Positions 53,748 through 62,491 are shown, counted from the first letter of the stretch. The stretch is DNA of 64,000 nucleotides from Microcella humidisoli (GCF_024362325.1 NZ_CP101497.1:744001-808000); one strand, 5' to 3'. Translations and numbers: made by a program. The notes: a model not told the origin generated them from the sequence alone.

Positions 53748-54191
53748 GTGAGAGCGATGGTCGGAGAGCGCCGTGCAGCGCTCGACGCGCTTGTCGTGGT
53801 TCGTCGCCTTCTTCTTGTTCTTGTCGCAGGAATAGTGGTCGTTGTCGGAGCTATGACAGCCGACCACATCGAAATCGTCAGCACACCGGGCAACGACAGC
53901 TCTCTAACGGCCGTTGATGTCCGAAACGCGAGTGACGTGACAACCGAGTCGTCGATGCTGACGGTCGGCGACGCCGGCAAGGGTATTGAGCGGTCCACCG
54001 CTGATTTGGTGCTTCTGACGTGTTCGATCGTGGCCCTGTTCGTGTTGATTGTCCCCTTCTTCCGAGCTGGACCGACTGCGGGCTCACCGAAACGACGCAG
54101 CCAGGATCAAGCAATCCCTCTGCCTCCCGCACACATTCGCATGCTGAGTGATGGGCCTGATCGACTAGCTCTCTGCGTCAGCCGCACTTAA
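53748..54191 (+). CDS. Unknown 147-residue membrane protein
   Basis: Two hydrophobic helices (about 19-37 and 87-105) separated by a roughly 48-residue external loop that contains no cysteines; a basic cytosolic tail follows. Start GTG 53748 with GAGGG upstream, or ATG 53757. No family recognised. It is the first of a plus-strand run leading to dsbA and ctaG, and is divergent from VKOR. Composition is less GC-rich than the core genome. Confidence 0.55.
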   Translation: MRAMVGERRAALDALVVVRRLLLVLVAGIVVVVGAMTADHIEIVSTPGNDSSLTAVDVRNASDVTTESSMLTVGDAGKGIERSTADLVLLTCSIVALFVLIVPFFRAGPTAGSPKRRSQDQAIPLPPAHIRMLSDGPDRLALCVSRT

Positions 54192-54307
54192 GAGCCACCG
54201 GGCCGCCCGCCTTAGCGCATCGCGCGACGCCAGCGGCACCCTCCTCTCGCGCCGTTCACGTCGGCGCCTCTCTTTCGTGCGCTCTCCATACTCTGAAAGG
54301 TTCTTCT

Positions 54308-54979
54308 GTGAGCACCAGCACCAACGTCAAGATCTCCCTGATTCTGACCAGCCTCATGATCGTCGGCGTCATCGCCTTCATCATCGTCGCCATCGTGCAA
54401 GCGCCCTCTCCCGCCGCGGCGCCCGGCACCGACGAGGTCACACCGAGTGAATCTGTCCTCCAACCCGACACCCACATTCTCGATGACGCCGGCGAAGGCG
54501 CGGTGACCCTCGTCGAGTTCCTCGACTTCGAATGCGAGGCATGCGGCGCCTTCTATCCCGTCGTCGAAGAACTTCGCGAGGAGTTCGCAGGCGAAGTGAC
54601 CTTCGCCTTCCGCTACTTCCCTCTACCGGGCCACGTCAACTCGACAACCGCAGCGCTCGCCGTCGAAGCGGCCGCGCAACAGGGCAAACTCGAAGAGATG
54701 TTCGCCCGTATGTACGAGACGCAGACCGAGTGGGGCGAATCGCAAGAGTCGAAGGCGGATCTCTTTCGCCAGTACGCCGACGAGCTTGGACTCGACCTGA
54801 CTCAGTACGACGTGGACGTGGCTGCACCCGAGACACTGGAGCGGGTAAAGGCAGACTTCGAAGACGGCGTTTCGCTCGGAGTGCAGTCGACCCCGACGTT
54901 CTTCCTCAACGATCGGCCCGTGCAACTCACATCCTTTGATGACTTGCGAGCGGCAATCGAGGCAGAGCTCCAGCGATGA
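54308..54979 (+). CDS. DsbA-family thiol-disulfide oxidoreductase, membrane-anchored
   Basis: A 223-residue protein: one N-terminal helix (about 9-31), a linker, and a thioredoxin-like DsbA domain. The active site is CEAC (Cys76, Cys79) in FLDFECEACGAFYP. The cis-proline loop appears as STPTFFLND. Start GTG 54308, AAAGG upstream. It fits the substrate or partner of the nearby VKOR, which would reoxidise it; together they would oxidise proteins outside the membrane. Confidence 0.88.
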   Translation: MSTSTNVKISLILTSLMIVGVIAFIIVAIVQAPSPAAAPGTDEVTPSESVLQPDTHILDDAGEGAVTLVEFLDFECEACGAFYPVVEELREEFAGEVTFAFRYFPLPGHVNSTTAALAVEAAAQQGKLEEMFARMYETQTEWGESQESKADLFRQYADELGLDLTQYDVDVAAPETLERVKADFEDGVSLGVQSTPTFFLNDRPVQLTSFDDLRAAIEAELQR

Positions 54980-54998
54980 CGATCAGGCGACGACTCTG

Positions 54999-55970
54999 AT
55001 GATGCTCGTGACGACTCCGCTGGCACCGCCCGGGCTCGACGAGTTCCTGGGGCTGTCAACGACGTCATCGTTCGCTCTGCCAATCGCAGCGTTGACCGCT
55101 TCCGTGGTGTACATCATCGGTGCGATCTCGATGTGGGTTCGCGGCCGACGGTGGTCGGTCGCACGCACGGTATCTTTCGTTCTCGGATGTGCGGTGATCG
55201 CGGCAACGACGGGTTCAGGGCTTGAGGACTACAGCCAGGTGATGCTGTCGGTGTTCATGTTCGAGCAGCTGACATTGATGATGCTCGTGCCACCGCTTCT
55301 CGTGCTCGGCTCGCCCGGGCGCCTGCTGCTGCGCAGTTTGCCGCACCGAGGCGCGGGCAAAGTCGTGCTCGTGTCTTTCCTCTCTGTTCTCCGAAGCAGG
55401 CCAGCCCGGTGGGCGATGCATCCGGTGTTAAGCGTCGCTGTTTTTCTTCTGTTGTTCTATGGGCTCTACCTCGGCGAGCTTGTCGACCCGATTCTGGCCC
55501 TGCCGGCCGGACATGTGTCACTCGAAGTGGGGTTCCTTGTGGCGGGCATCGTGTTCACTCTCCCGATTCTCAGCGATGATCCCCTGCCGATTCGGATGTC
55601 GTACCCTGCACGCGCTCTCGATCTCGCCGCTGAAGTCGCTTTGCACGCGTTTTTCGGTGTTTTTCTCATGGTGAGCCCCACGCTCGTCACGGATGCTTTT
55701 GCGAGTCCACCGCCCTCACTCGGCATTGACCCTCTCGTCGATCAAGGCGTGGCAGGTGGCCTGGCGTGGTCATACGGTGAAGGCCCAACGGTTCTCATCC
55801 TGTTGTACATCCTCCATCGATGGTTCCGAGACGACACCGACAAGGCGGCAGCGGCGGATGCTCGCGCAGACCGGCACGGAGATGTCGACCTTGACGCCTA
55901 CAACGAATACCTGGCGCGTCTGCGCAGCCGCGGTGGCTCGGATTCCCGTCCTGCCGGTGGACCCGGATGA
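54999..55970 (+). CDS. ctaG: Cytochrome c oxidase assembly protein CtaG (caa3 type)
   Basis: A 323-residue membrane protein with about seven helices. FEQLTLMMLVPPLLVLGSPGRLLLR, HPVLSVAVFLLLFYGLYLGE and the following DDPLPIRMSYPARALDLAAEV are typical of the Caa3_CtaG family, which helps insert copper into oxidase or acts in copper handling. Residues at the C-terminus are soluble. The ATG at 54999 (an adjacent ATG at 55002) follows AGGCGA; the longer frame overlaps dsbA. It overlaps the next gene by four bases. Confidence 0.8.
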   Translation: MMLVTTPLAPPGLDEFLGLSTTSSFALPIAALTASVVYIIGAISMWVRGRRWSVARTVSFVLGCAVIAATTGSGLEDYSQVMLSVFMFEQLTLMMLVPPLLVLGSPGRLLLRSLPHRGAGKVVLVSFLSVLRSRPARWAMHPVLSVAVFLLLFYGLYLGELVDPILALPAGHVSLEVGFLVAGIVFTLPILSDDPLPIRMSYPARALDLAAEVALHAFFGVFLMVSPTLVTDAFASPPPSLGIDPLVDQGVAGGLAWSYGEGPTVLILLYILHRWFRDDTDKAAAADARADRHGDVDLDAYNEYLARLRSRGGSDSRPAGGPG

Positions 55971-56317
55971 CACAGTCGTCGCGCGCGAATGAGCCTGGGG
56001 CCCTTCGCCGCATGGCCCTGGCTCCCGGTCTACTGGGCGCAATCGTAGCTATAGCTGGCGTCTTCGCCATCGGCCATGAGTTCTTTTTCGCCGTCAGTTT
56101 CGTGATCGCCGTGCTCGCGCTCATCGTCGGATGGTTTGCGGTTCAGTCGCGCCAGTGGTGGTGGTTTCCGCTTCCGGCCGTGATCGCTGTGGTGTGGAAC
56201 CCGGTGATTCCCCTTGCACTGACGGATGCGGTCTGGTTGCCCCTGCAGTACGTGGCTGCCGCTGGGTTCATCGTCGCTGGTCTTGTCATTCGCGTGTCGG
56301 ACGACGATCGGCAGTGA
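55967..56317 (+). CDS. Small membrane protein of unknown function (DUF6804-like)
   Basis: A 116-residue protein with about three to four helices. The segment SRQWWWFPLPAVIAVVWNPVIPL, with the WWW run and NPVIPL, resembles DUF6804 proteins; that memory is not verified. It is coupled to ctaG by an ATGA overlap. Its 3' end overlaps the convergent SRPBCC gene by 32 bases, which is unusual and leaves little room for a terminator. Confidence 0.6.
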   Translation: MTQSSRANEPGALRRMALAPGLLGAIVAIAGVFAIGHEFFFAVSFVIAVLALIVGWFAVQSRQWWWFPLPAVIAVVWNPVIPLALTDAVWLPLQYVAAAGFIVAGLVIRVSDDDRQ

Positions 56318-56771
56318 GCAGATCGCGGAAGTTGTTCTTGACGAGCTTCCGCCACTTGCGCTGACGATGCCGATAGAACATCTCCGCGTAACACCAATAC
56401 AGAAGCGTGAATACACCAGCGTCGATCTCAATCGTGTCGGAGTAGCGCGACCCGTCGCCCTCCGGCTTGACCGCGATCAGGTGGTCCCACTTCTTCAACC
56501 CGATCTCACCATGCTCGCGTGACTGAATCGTCATCGAGCGGTCATCGACGCTCTCGATGAGGATTGTCCTGGTCCCCACCGGGATGATCGAGAACATGAA
56601 GCTTCGGCCGTCATACGCCGTTCCGGGAATCCAGGGGCCTCGGGTTATCCCATCGCGGGGCGAGAACTTGCCCATCGGTGCGATGACGTAATGAAGCAAC
56701 TCTTTGCGCTTGACCGTGCTCCACACCGTGGTGGGACTCGCGTTGAGGAAGGTGGAGACGTGGACCTTCAT
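56286..56771 (-). CDS. SRPBCC-fold protein
   Basis: A 161-residue protein with the START/SRPBCC pattern: N-terminal VHVSTFLNASPTTVWSTV, a middle ESVDDRSMTIQSREHGEIG and a C-terminal helix with TLLYWCYAEMFYRHRQRKWRKL. Such folds bind hydrophobic ligands or act on metal/organic adducts. Start ATG 56771 overlaps the flavin-monooxygenase stop by four bases. Function in the metal region is unknown. Confidence 0.65.
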   Translation of the reverse strand: MKVHVSTFLNASPTTVWSTVKRKELLHYVIAPMGKFSPRDGITRGPWIPGTAYDGRSFMFSIIPVGTRTILIESVDDRSMTIQSREHGEIGLKKWDHLIAVKPEGDGSRYSDTIEIDAGVFTLLYWCYAEMFYRHRQRKWRKLVKNNFRDLLTADRRPTRE

Positions 56772-57856
56772 CTGCGTGCCTCCGAAGTGTCGCGCGCGGC
56801 GGCGGTCTTTGCGCTGCCGGCGATCCGATCGATGATGATCTTGGCATCGGTGCCGACGCCACCGAGGAGGGCAGAGTTTCGTGAACGAAGCCATCCCAAG
56901 CCGAGGAAGTACAGCCCGCTGACGGTTTTGGACTGTCCACCCTTGTGTGAGGGCATGCCGTTCTGATCGAGAGCGTCCGGGATCTGCATCCATCCGTATT
57001 CAGCGGTATAGCCGGTGCAGTAGATGATCGTGTCGTACCTTCCACTCGTCTTGTCAGCGAAGAACACCGTTCCATCTGTCATGGACATCGCCGCAGGTTT
57101 CAGCTTGACGGCACCGCGCTGAAGGAGGCGCCTGAGGGATGTGCCGATGACTGGGTCTCCCCGTCGTCGAAGCATCGTGGCTTTGAAACTGTCAGAGGGG
57201 GCGTTGAGGGCGCCCAGTGCGTCGAGCCACCAGAACAAGCTCTGGCCGAGCATCTTCGCGGGCATGAACCGCATTGGTGCATTGACGGCCATATCGACCT
57301 CGTACTCAGCGGCCAGCTCCTCAGCAATCTGAGCTCCGGAGTTTCCACCACCCACGACCAGTACTCTCTTCCCCTGGATCTGAGCAGGGTTTCGGTAGGC
57401 CGAGCTATGCAGCTGCCGTACGCCGTCGGTAGGTGAAGCCCATGCCGGTACTCGAGGCGTCTGGAAAGGGCCGGTGGCAACCACGACGGCCGGTGCGGTG
57501 TAGGTTGCCGACTGCGTCGCGACGGTGAACTGTTCGCCATCTTTCGTGACCTTGCGCACTGGCTGATCAAGTACGACATTGAGGTCGAAGCTTTGGACGT
57601 AATGCTGCAGATAGTCGACGACTTCGTCCCTGGTCGGGTACCCATCCTGGTCGCCGGACAACCGAAGGTCAGGAAGGCCACTAAACGATCGTGGGGTGAA
57701 GAGAGTCAGGCTGTCATACCTTTCACGCCAGGCACTCCCGACAGCGTTGCTCGCTTCCAGAATGATGTAGTGCAGTCCCTGCGACTGGGCGTGACGGCCG
57801 GCGGCGAGCCCTGCCTGACCTCCCCCGATAATGACAACTTCGTGATCGTGAATCAT
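56768..57856 (-). CDS. FAD/NADPH-dependent flavin monooxygenase-like oxidoreductase
   Basis: A 362-residue two-dinucleotide-binding flavoprotein. The FAD Rossmann motif VVIIGGGQAGLAAGRHAQ is at residue 8, the second GxGxxG in VLVVGGGNSGAQIAEELA near residue 170, and IIYCTGYTAEYGWMQ resembles the ATG-like motif. It fits the ArsO/CzcO-like group found beside metal-resistance genes. ATG 57856 is the only in-frame start near the correct N-terminus. It is coupled to the SRPBCC gene downstream. Confidence 0.82.
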   Translation of the reverse strand: MIHDHEVVIIGGGQAGLAAGRHAQSQGLHYIILEASNAVGSAWRERYDSLTLFTPRSFSGLPDLRLSGDQDGYPTRDEVVDYLQHYVQSFDLNVVLDQPVRKVTKDGEQFTVATQSATYTAPAVVVATGPFQTPRVPAWASPTDGVRQLHSSAYRNPAQIQGKRVLVVGGGNSGAQIAEELAAEYEVDMAVNAPMRFMPAKMLGQSLFWWLDALGALNAPSDSFKATMLRRRGDPVIGTSLRRLLQRGAVKLKPAAMSMTDGTVFFADKTSGRYDTIIYCTGYTAEYGWMQIPDALDQNGMPSHKGGQSKTVSGLYFLGLGWLRSRNSALLGGVGTDAKIIIDRIAGSAKTAAARDTSEARR

Positions 57857-57951
57857 TAGCGTTATTTTTACTCGCAGTTCTAGAGAAGTAGATGAGTTGA
57901 ATTCCGCGCCCACGGATAAACAGAGGTTACGGGTACGCGATATCGGGTTTG

Positions 57952-58863
57952 TCAGTGCATGTCGTGCGCCTGGACCGCTCCTGCTGGTTCGAGCTGGAAT
58001 GTTGCATGGTCGATCGCGACCGGGAAGTGCTCTGCGACACAGCGCTGCAGCGCTTGAGTGATTTCGGGTGCGTGGCCGTCGTGGAAGCAACCTGCCTCCA
58101 CGACAACGTGGGCAGTCAGTACGGGCAGCCCAGTAGCAATCTGCGTGATGTGCAAGTCATGAACGTCGACAACATGATCCTCATCCAGCAGGTGCTGTCG
58201 CACATCGGCGAGGTCGATGCCGCGCGGTACTGACTCGAGCAGCACATCGACGGCGTCCCGGAGCAGGCGCAACGTGCGCGGAATGATGAGCACCCCCACC
58301 AGCAGCGCAGCGATCGAGTCGGCCTGCTGGAACCCCGTCGTCATGATGACGACGGCAGCGACGATGACAGCCACCGACCCGAGTGCATCGTTGAGCACTT
58401 CGAGGAACGCGGCCCGCATGTTGAGGTTGTCACCGCGACCGCCCGACAGGACCACGATCGCGATGATGTTGGCCAGGAGGCCGACGATGCCGAAGACGAG
58501 GAGCTCGACGCTGGCAATCTCTGCCGGTTGACTGAATCGCTGTACAGCTTCGATGACCACGAAGACGCCCACGCCCAGCAGCACGGCTGCCTGCACGGTG
58601 GCAGCGAGCACCTCCGCACGACGAAGACCCCAGGTGCGGCGTGATGTTGCGGGTCGTTCCATGAGCTTGGCCGCAAACAACGCAACGAGCAGCCCACCCG
58701 CATCGGTCAGCATGTGGGCCGCATCCACGAGCAGAGCAAGCGACCCGGTGATGATCGCCCCAATCACTTCAGCGACGAGAACGCTGGCGGTAAGGCCAAA
58801 AGCGATCGCCAGGCGCAGATGATTAATCGTGCCGCCGGCATGAGTGTGCCCGTCGGCGCTCAC
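57952..58863 (-). CDS. czcD: CDF-family metal exporter (CzcD-type, Zn/Cd/Co)
   Basis: A 303-residue cation diffusion facilitator with six helices. Metal-site motif LLVDAAHMLTDAGG in helix 2 (Asp47, His50 and Asp54 pattern) and, in helix 5, LIIP with the second DxxxD-type pair. The N-terminus has HTHAGG and the C-terminus a soluble ferredoxin-like fold with HDMH at the end. Start GTG 58863 overlaps the other CDF by four bases. Transport is inferred to be cadmium/lead or zinc because of the upstream CmtR-like regulator. Confidence 0.87.
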   Translation of the reverse strand: MSADGHTHAGGTINHLRLAIAFGLTASVLVAEVIGAIITGSLALLVDAAHMLTDAGGLLVALFAAKLMERPATSRRTWGLRRAEVLAATVQAAVLLGVGVFVVIEAVQRFSQPAEIASVELLVFGIVGLLANIIAIVVLSGGRGDNLNMRAAFLEVLNDALGSVAVIVAAVVIMTTGFQQADSIAALLVGVLIIPRTLRLLRDAVDVLLESVPRGIDLADVRQHLLDEDHVVDVHDLHITQIATGLPVLTAHVVVEAGCFHDGHAPEITQALQRCVAEHFPVAIDHATFQLEPAGAVQAHDMH

Positions 58864-59552
58864 GAGTGGCTTTCCTCATCGTGGTCGTGCTCGTGGGTGC
58901 TGGAGCCTTCCATGAGTTCGCCGATCGCGGTAGCGCAGGTGTCACCGTTCCACGCTTCGATGCCTTCTCGAATGGCGAAGGCTCCGATCACCAGGGCGGC
59001 AAGCGCATCGGCCCAGGTCCATCCGAATGCGGCGTTCGCGACGAGGCCGAGCAAGACCGCCGCCGAGAGCAACGAGCAGATGAGGGTCTGCTTGGAGTCA
59101 GCCACCACAGTGGCGGAGCCGAGTTCTCGACCGGTGCGTCGTTCAAGAACCGAGAGGAAGGGCATGACGACGACGCTGACGGCAGCAAGCACGATGCCGA
59201 CGGTGCTGGATTCGGGAGTCGTCACCCCGGTCAACGAGAGGGTGGAGCCCACGATCGTATAGGCGGCGAGAGCGAAAAAGGCGAACGCAATCACGCGAAG
59301 CACCGGCTTCTCATATCGCTCCGGGTCGCGACGCGTGAACTGCCAAGCAACGGCAGTCGCCGAAAGCACCTCCACGCCAGAGTCGAGCCCGAAACCGATG
59401 AGCGCAGCCGAGTCCGCGGCACTGCCGGCAATGAGGGCGATGATGCCTTCGATCACGTTGTACCCAATGGTGACGGCAACGATGATCTTCACTCGTCGGC
59501 GCAGCAGAGCGGTGCGACTCGCCTCCGGTCTTGCTCCCACCAAGGCTGTCAC
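58860..59552 (-). CDS. CDF-family cation transporter, second paralogue
   Basis: A 230-residue protein with five to six helices and a short His-rich C-terminal tail (HEHDHDEESHS) for metal binding instead of a full cytosolic domain. Helix 2 carries SAALIGFGLDSGVEV, the CDF Asp position; ERYEKPVLRVIAF follows. GTG 59552 overlaps the CmtR-like stop by four bases (GTGA). It is shorter than the usual about 300 residues because it lacks most of the C-terminal domain. It probably works with the following CDF. Confidence 0.75.
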   Translation of the reverse strand: MTALVGARPEASRTALLRRRVKIIVAVTIGYNVIEGIIALIAGSAADSAALIGFGLDSGVEVLSATAVAWQFTRRDPERYEKPVLRVIAFAFFALAAYTIVGSTLSLTGVTTPESSTVGIVLAAVSVVVMPFLSVLERRTGRELGSATVVADSKQTLICSLLSAAVLLGLVANAAFGWTWADALAALVIGAFAIREGIEAWNGDTCATAIGELMEGSSTHEHDHDEESHS

Positions 59553-59893
59553 GAGCGTGCCTCCAGATCGTTCTCGCTCACGTCGCATGCGTCGACCGGA
59601 TCGACAGCGAGCACGACACCGACGAGATCCTGGAGCGCGTGACGCAACCGTGCATCCGAAATCTCATAGAGAACTCGTCGACCGGAAGGCTCGGCGACGA
59701 CAATCCCGCAATCCCGAAGACAGGCGAGGTGGTTAGAAGCGTTCTGCTTCGTTATGCCGAGCTCGTCTGCGAGGTCGGCCGGGTAGCGTGAACGATCAAG
59801 AAGCAAGAGCAACATGGCCGCTCTCGTTGGATCAGCCAGGGCCTTACCGATTCGCCGAATTGCGTCGAGGCGAACAGGGGCCGCAGTGGTCAT
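59549..59893 (-). CDS. cmtR: ArsR/SmtB-family metal sensor, CmtR-like (Cd/Pb)
   Basis: A 114-residue winged-helix repressor. HTH: YPADLADELGITKQNASNHL (37-56). Cysteines at 58, 62 and 103 (ACLRDCG and VDACDV) correspond in spacing to Cys57, Cys61 and Cys102 of M. tuberculosis CmtR, the cadmium/lead sensor (memory of that protein). Start ATG 59893; an upstream ATG-like start six codons away would cross the -10. It is first in the operon with the two CDF exporters and presumably de-represses it on cadmium or lead. Confidence 0.87.
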   Translation of the reverse strand: MTTAAPVRLDAIRRIGKALADPTRAAMLLLLLDRSRYPADLADELGITKQNASNHLACLRDCGIVVAEPSGRRVLYEISDARLRHALQDLVGVVLAVDPVDACDVSENDLEARS

Positions 59894-59899
59894 GGTTTG

Positions 59900-59920
59900 A
59901 TAGTACACCAAGAACTGTAC
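59900..59920 (-). promoter_or_regulatory. Promoter and operator of the cmtR-like operon, probably leaderless
   Basis: TACTAT (59900-59905, minus strand) is a -10 only six bases before the ATG, so transcription likely starts at the ATG and the message is leaderless. The inverted arms GTACA (59903-59907) and TGTAC (59916-59920), eight bases apart, overlap the -10 and form a candidate operator. No clear -35 was seen. Confidence 0.6.
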
Positions 59921-59958
59921 AAAACAGCCGACGATGCCCGAATCACTGTCTGTGCCGG

Positions 59959-61248
59959 CTACCCAATCGTGAGTCCTTTATTGCGCAGATACGTAACCGG
60001 GTTCGTAGCGACCCCGTTCTGCCGCACCTCGAAGTGCAAATGGTTACCCGTCGAGTATCCCGTCGTGCCCATCCGCCCAATGTTCTGCCCAACGACGATC
60101 TCTTGCCCCAAACGCACCAGAATTCCGCCGTTCTGAAGGTGCGGGTACCCTGTGGTCAATCCGTTGCCGTGGTTGATGCGAATATAATTGCCAAAACCAC
60201 CACTCCACCCCGCATACTCGACGACTCCGCTCGCGGCCGCGTAGATGGGCGTGCCGGCCGCGTTCGCGATGTCGACGCCGGCGTGAAAGCGCACCGCCCC
60301 GCTGATGGGGTGCACGCGATAGCCGTAGCCCGAGCTGATGTAGCCGTTGGTCGGCACCGCCCAGCCGTTCTTGATCTGCCCGGCCCCGAGGCTCGAACCC
60401 GAGCCGTACTGCGCGGCGATGCCAGCGCGGTAGTCCTTCTCGGTCGCCGCGCGGTTCTTGATGAGCACGTCGAGCTGGGCCTCGAGCCGCGCCTGGTTCT
60501 CCTGCTGCGCGATGAGGGCGTTCTGCGCCGCTTCGGCCGCGACCTGCGCCGCTTCGAAGGCGGCCTGCGCCTCGAGCCGCAACTCGTCGCGGATCTCTTT
60601 GGCGACGTTGGCCTGGTCGGTGAGCGACTGCGCGGCGTTCTGGTCTTGCAGCGCCGCGGCGTAGATGCCCTCGGCCTGCTCGGTGATCTTGCTGGCGAAG
60701 CCCAAGCGCGAGAGCAGCTCGTCGGCGTTGCCGGGGTTGGTGAAGAGCGAGGCCGAGAGGTCGCCGCCGCCCGAGCGCGCGAGCTCGGCCACGAACTGGC
60801 CGGCGCGCGAGCGCGACTCGTCGGCGCGGGCCTGTGCCTCGTCGGCCTGGGCCTGCAGCTGGTCGGCCGTGAACGCGGCCTCGTCGAAGGCGAGCTGCGC
60901 CTCGTAGTAGATGTCGCCCTTCTCCTGGGCGATGGCCTGCGTGCGTTCGACCTCGGCGGTGATCGCGGCGATCGCCGCGCGAATCTCTTTGATCTTCGCC
61001 TGCGCCCGCGCCACGTCGCGGCGGGCGTCGAGCACGTCGTCCCAGCTCGGGTAGTCGACGGCGTACGCGGGGCGCTCGGTGACGGCGATCGAACCGCTCA
61101 CGAGCAGGGCCACCGCCGCGATTGCAGCGATGAACGCGCTCGCGCGACGGCGCCGCGGACGGTCGGCGGCATCCCGTGCCGTCACGACATCAAACGCCTG
61201 CCGCGCGCCCCCAGAATAGCGAGAATCGTCTTGCGCAGATGGCTTCAT
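59959..61248 (-). CDS. M23 (LytM) peptidase with N-terminal coiled coil
   Basis: Secreted cell-wall metallo-endopeptidase, 429 residues. An N-terminal membrane or signal segment (about 37-58, AFIAAIAAVALLVSGSIAV) is followed by a roughly 210-residue alanine/glutamine-rich coiled coil (YPSWDDVLDARRDVARAQAKI onwards) and a C-terminal M23 domain with the zinc ligands in RFHAGVDIAN and GNHLHFEV. Start ATG 61248 is the best of several. The last about 90 codons are less GC-rich than the rest of the gene. Probably an FtsEX/RipC-like septal hydrolase or activator. Confidence 0.85.
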   Translation of the reverse strand: MKPSAQDDSRYSGGARQAFDVVTARDAADRPRRRRASAFIAAIAAVALLVSGSIAVTERPAYAVDYPSWDDVLDARRDVARAQAKIKEIRAAIAAITAEVERTQAIAQEKGDIYYEAQLAFDEAAFTADQLQAQADEAQARADESRSRAGQFVAELARSGGGDLSASLFTNPGNADELLSRLGFASKITEQAEGIYAAALQDQNAAQSLTDQANVAKEIRDELRLEAQAAFEAAQVAAEAAQNALIAQQENQARLEAQLDVLIKNRAATEKDYRAGIAAQYGSGSSLGAGQIKNGWAVPTNGYISSGYGYRVHPISGAVRFHAGVDIANAAGTPIYAAASGVVEYAGWSGGFGNYIRINHGNGLTTGYPHLQNGGILVRLGQEIVVGQNIGRMGTTGYSTGNHLHFEVRQNGVATNPVTYLRNKGLTIG

Positions 61249-61341
61249 GCGCGCAGGAATCACATGTCCCACTAGACCACACGTTTCGGCTAACCTCGGC
61301 AATTTACACGCCGGGCCGAGAGTCGTCTCCAGTAGCCCCTG

Positions 61342-62487
61342 TTAGCTCGCGTTCGCGCGGAACCACTCGAACGGATCGATGGCGACGTCGTCGATCTTGA
61401 TCTCGAGGTGCAGATGGGCTCCGGTCGACACACCGGTGTTGCCGACCGTGCCGACGAAGTCGCCGACGAGCACCTGCTGGCCCGGCACGAGCGGCGAGCT
61501 GCCGCCGGTCATGTGGGCGTACGTGCTCGTGACGCGCTGACCGTTGATGACGTGCTCGATGATGGCGTGCTGGCCGAAGCCGCCGCTGTACTCCGACTGG
61601 ATGACGACGCCATCGGCGATCGCGTAGATCGGGGTGCCGGCGCCGGGGTTGAAATCGAGGCCCTGGTGGTAGCTCGAGCACCAGCGGCACGGCGCGACGC
61701 GCTCGCCGAAGCCCGACGAGATCGGCACGGCGTAGGGGAACGGCCAGCGCACAGCGCCCGTTCCCGAGGTGCTGTACGAGAACGAGCGGTTGCCGTACTT
61801 GAGGCGCAGCAGCTCGGCGTAGGAGGTGACCGACCAGTCGTCGCGCGTCGCGGCCGTGGCGGCGAGATCGCCCGCGGCCTCGGCCTCGATGACCTGGCCC
61901 TCGGGGGCCGGCGCGTCGGCCAACTCGAGCGACACCGACGACATCGCGAGGGATGCGGGCGGCGCTTCGGGATCGAACAGCGCGTTGGCGGGCACCGAGG
62001 TGCCGACGAGCAGCGCGGCTGCGGCGAGCATGACCACGGGCGGGAAGGTCTTCTTCGCGATGCGCCGAGCCAGGGGCACGCGCGGGGCGGCGGGTCGCGT
62101 CGGCGCGGTGGGCGCGACGGCAGCAGTCGCCATCGGGGCCGGGGCGACAGCGGCGCTCGAGCGACGGGGCGGTCGCGCGGCGCGCGGGGCTGACTCCCCC
62201 GCAGGCGCGCTCCGTCGGGTGCGCCGTGATCCGGCATCGCCGCGCTCGGCCTCACGCAGCGCGCGGCGGCTCGGCACGATCTCGGTCGACGTCGGGCTGA
62301 TCGCGACGAGCTCGGTGGGCGACGGGGCGACGGGAAGGAGAGCCGAGGAGGGGGCGGCGGGAGCCGAAGCCTCCATCGTCGGGGATTCCTCAGTGAATCC
62401 GAGGCCCAGAGACCGGAAAGGGTCTCGGTCGGCGGCCGTCGGTTCCGGTTCGGAACCTCCCGCGCGCCACGGGAACTCGTCGATCAC
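61342..62487 (-). CDS. M23 peptidase, membrane-anchored, with long N-terminal extension
   Basis: A 381-residue LytM-type peptidase. The first about 140 residues are low-complexity (Ala/Pro/Arg-rich, with RRALREAER as in other Microbacteriaceae envelope proteins), then a membrane segment (about 150-170, FPPVVMLAAAALLVGTSVPA) and the M23 domain with YHQGLDFNPGAGTP and GAHLHLEI. Start GTG 62487 is uncertain. Eight bases upstream is a stop of a short upstream ORF. It lies 93 bases from the other M23 gene, both directed the same way. Confidence 0.82.
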   Translation of the reverse strand: MIDEFPWRAGGSEPEPTAADRDPFRSLGLGFTEESPTMEASAPAAPSSALLPVAPSPTELVAISPTSTEIVPSRRALREAERGDAGSRRTRRSAPAGESAPRAARPPRRSSAAVAPAPMATAAVAPTAPTRPAAPRVPLARRIAKKTFPPVVMLAAAALLVGTSVPANALFDPEAPPASLAMSSVSLELADAPAPEGQVIEAEAAGDLAATAATRDDWSVTSYAELLRLKYGNRSFSYSTSGTGAVRWPFPYAVPISSGFGERVAPCRWCSSYHQGLDFNPGAGTPIYAIADGVVIQSEYSGGFGQHAIIEHVINGQRVTSTYAHMTGGSSPLVPGQQVLVGDFVGTVGNTGVSTGAHLHLEIKIDDVAIDPFEWFRANAS

Positions 62488-62491
62488 AGTC

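Noticed and set aside
61249..61302. Upstream start for the first M23 peptidase
   Set aside because: It would need a TTG start without ribosome site; the ATG at 61248 is simpler.
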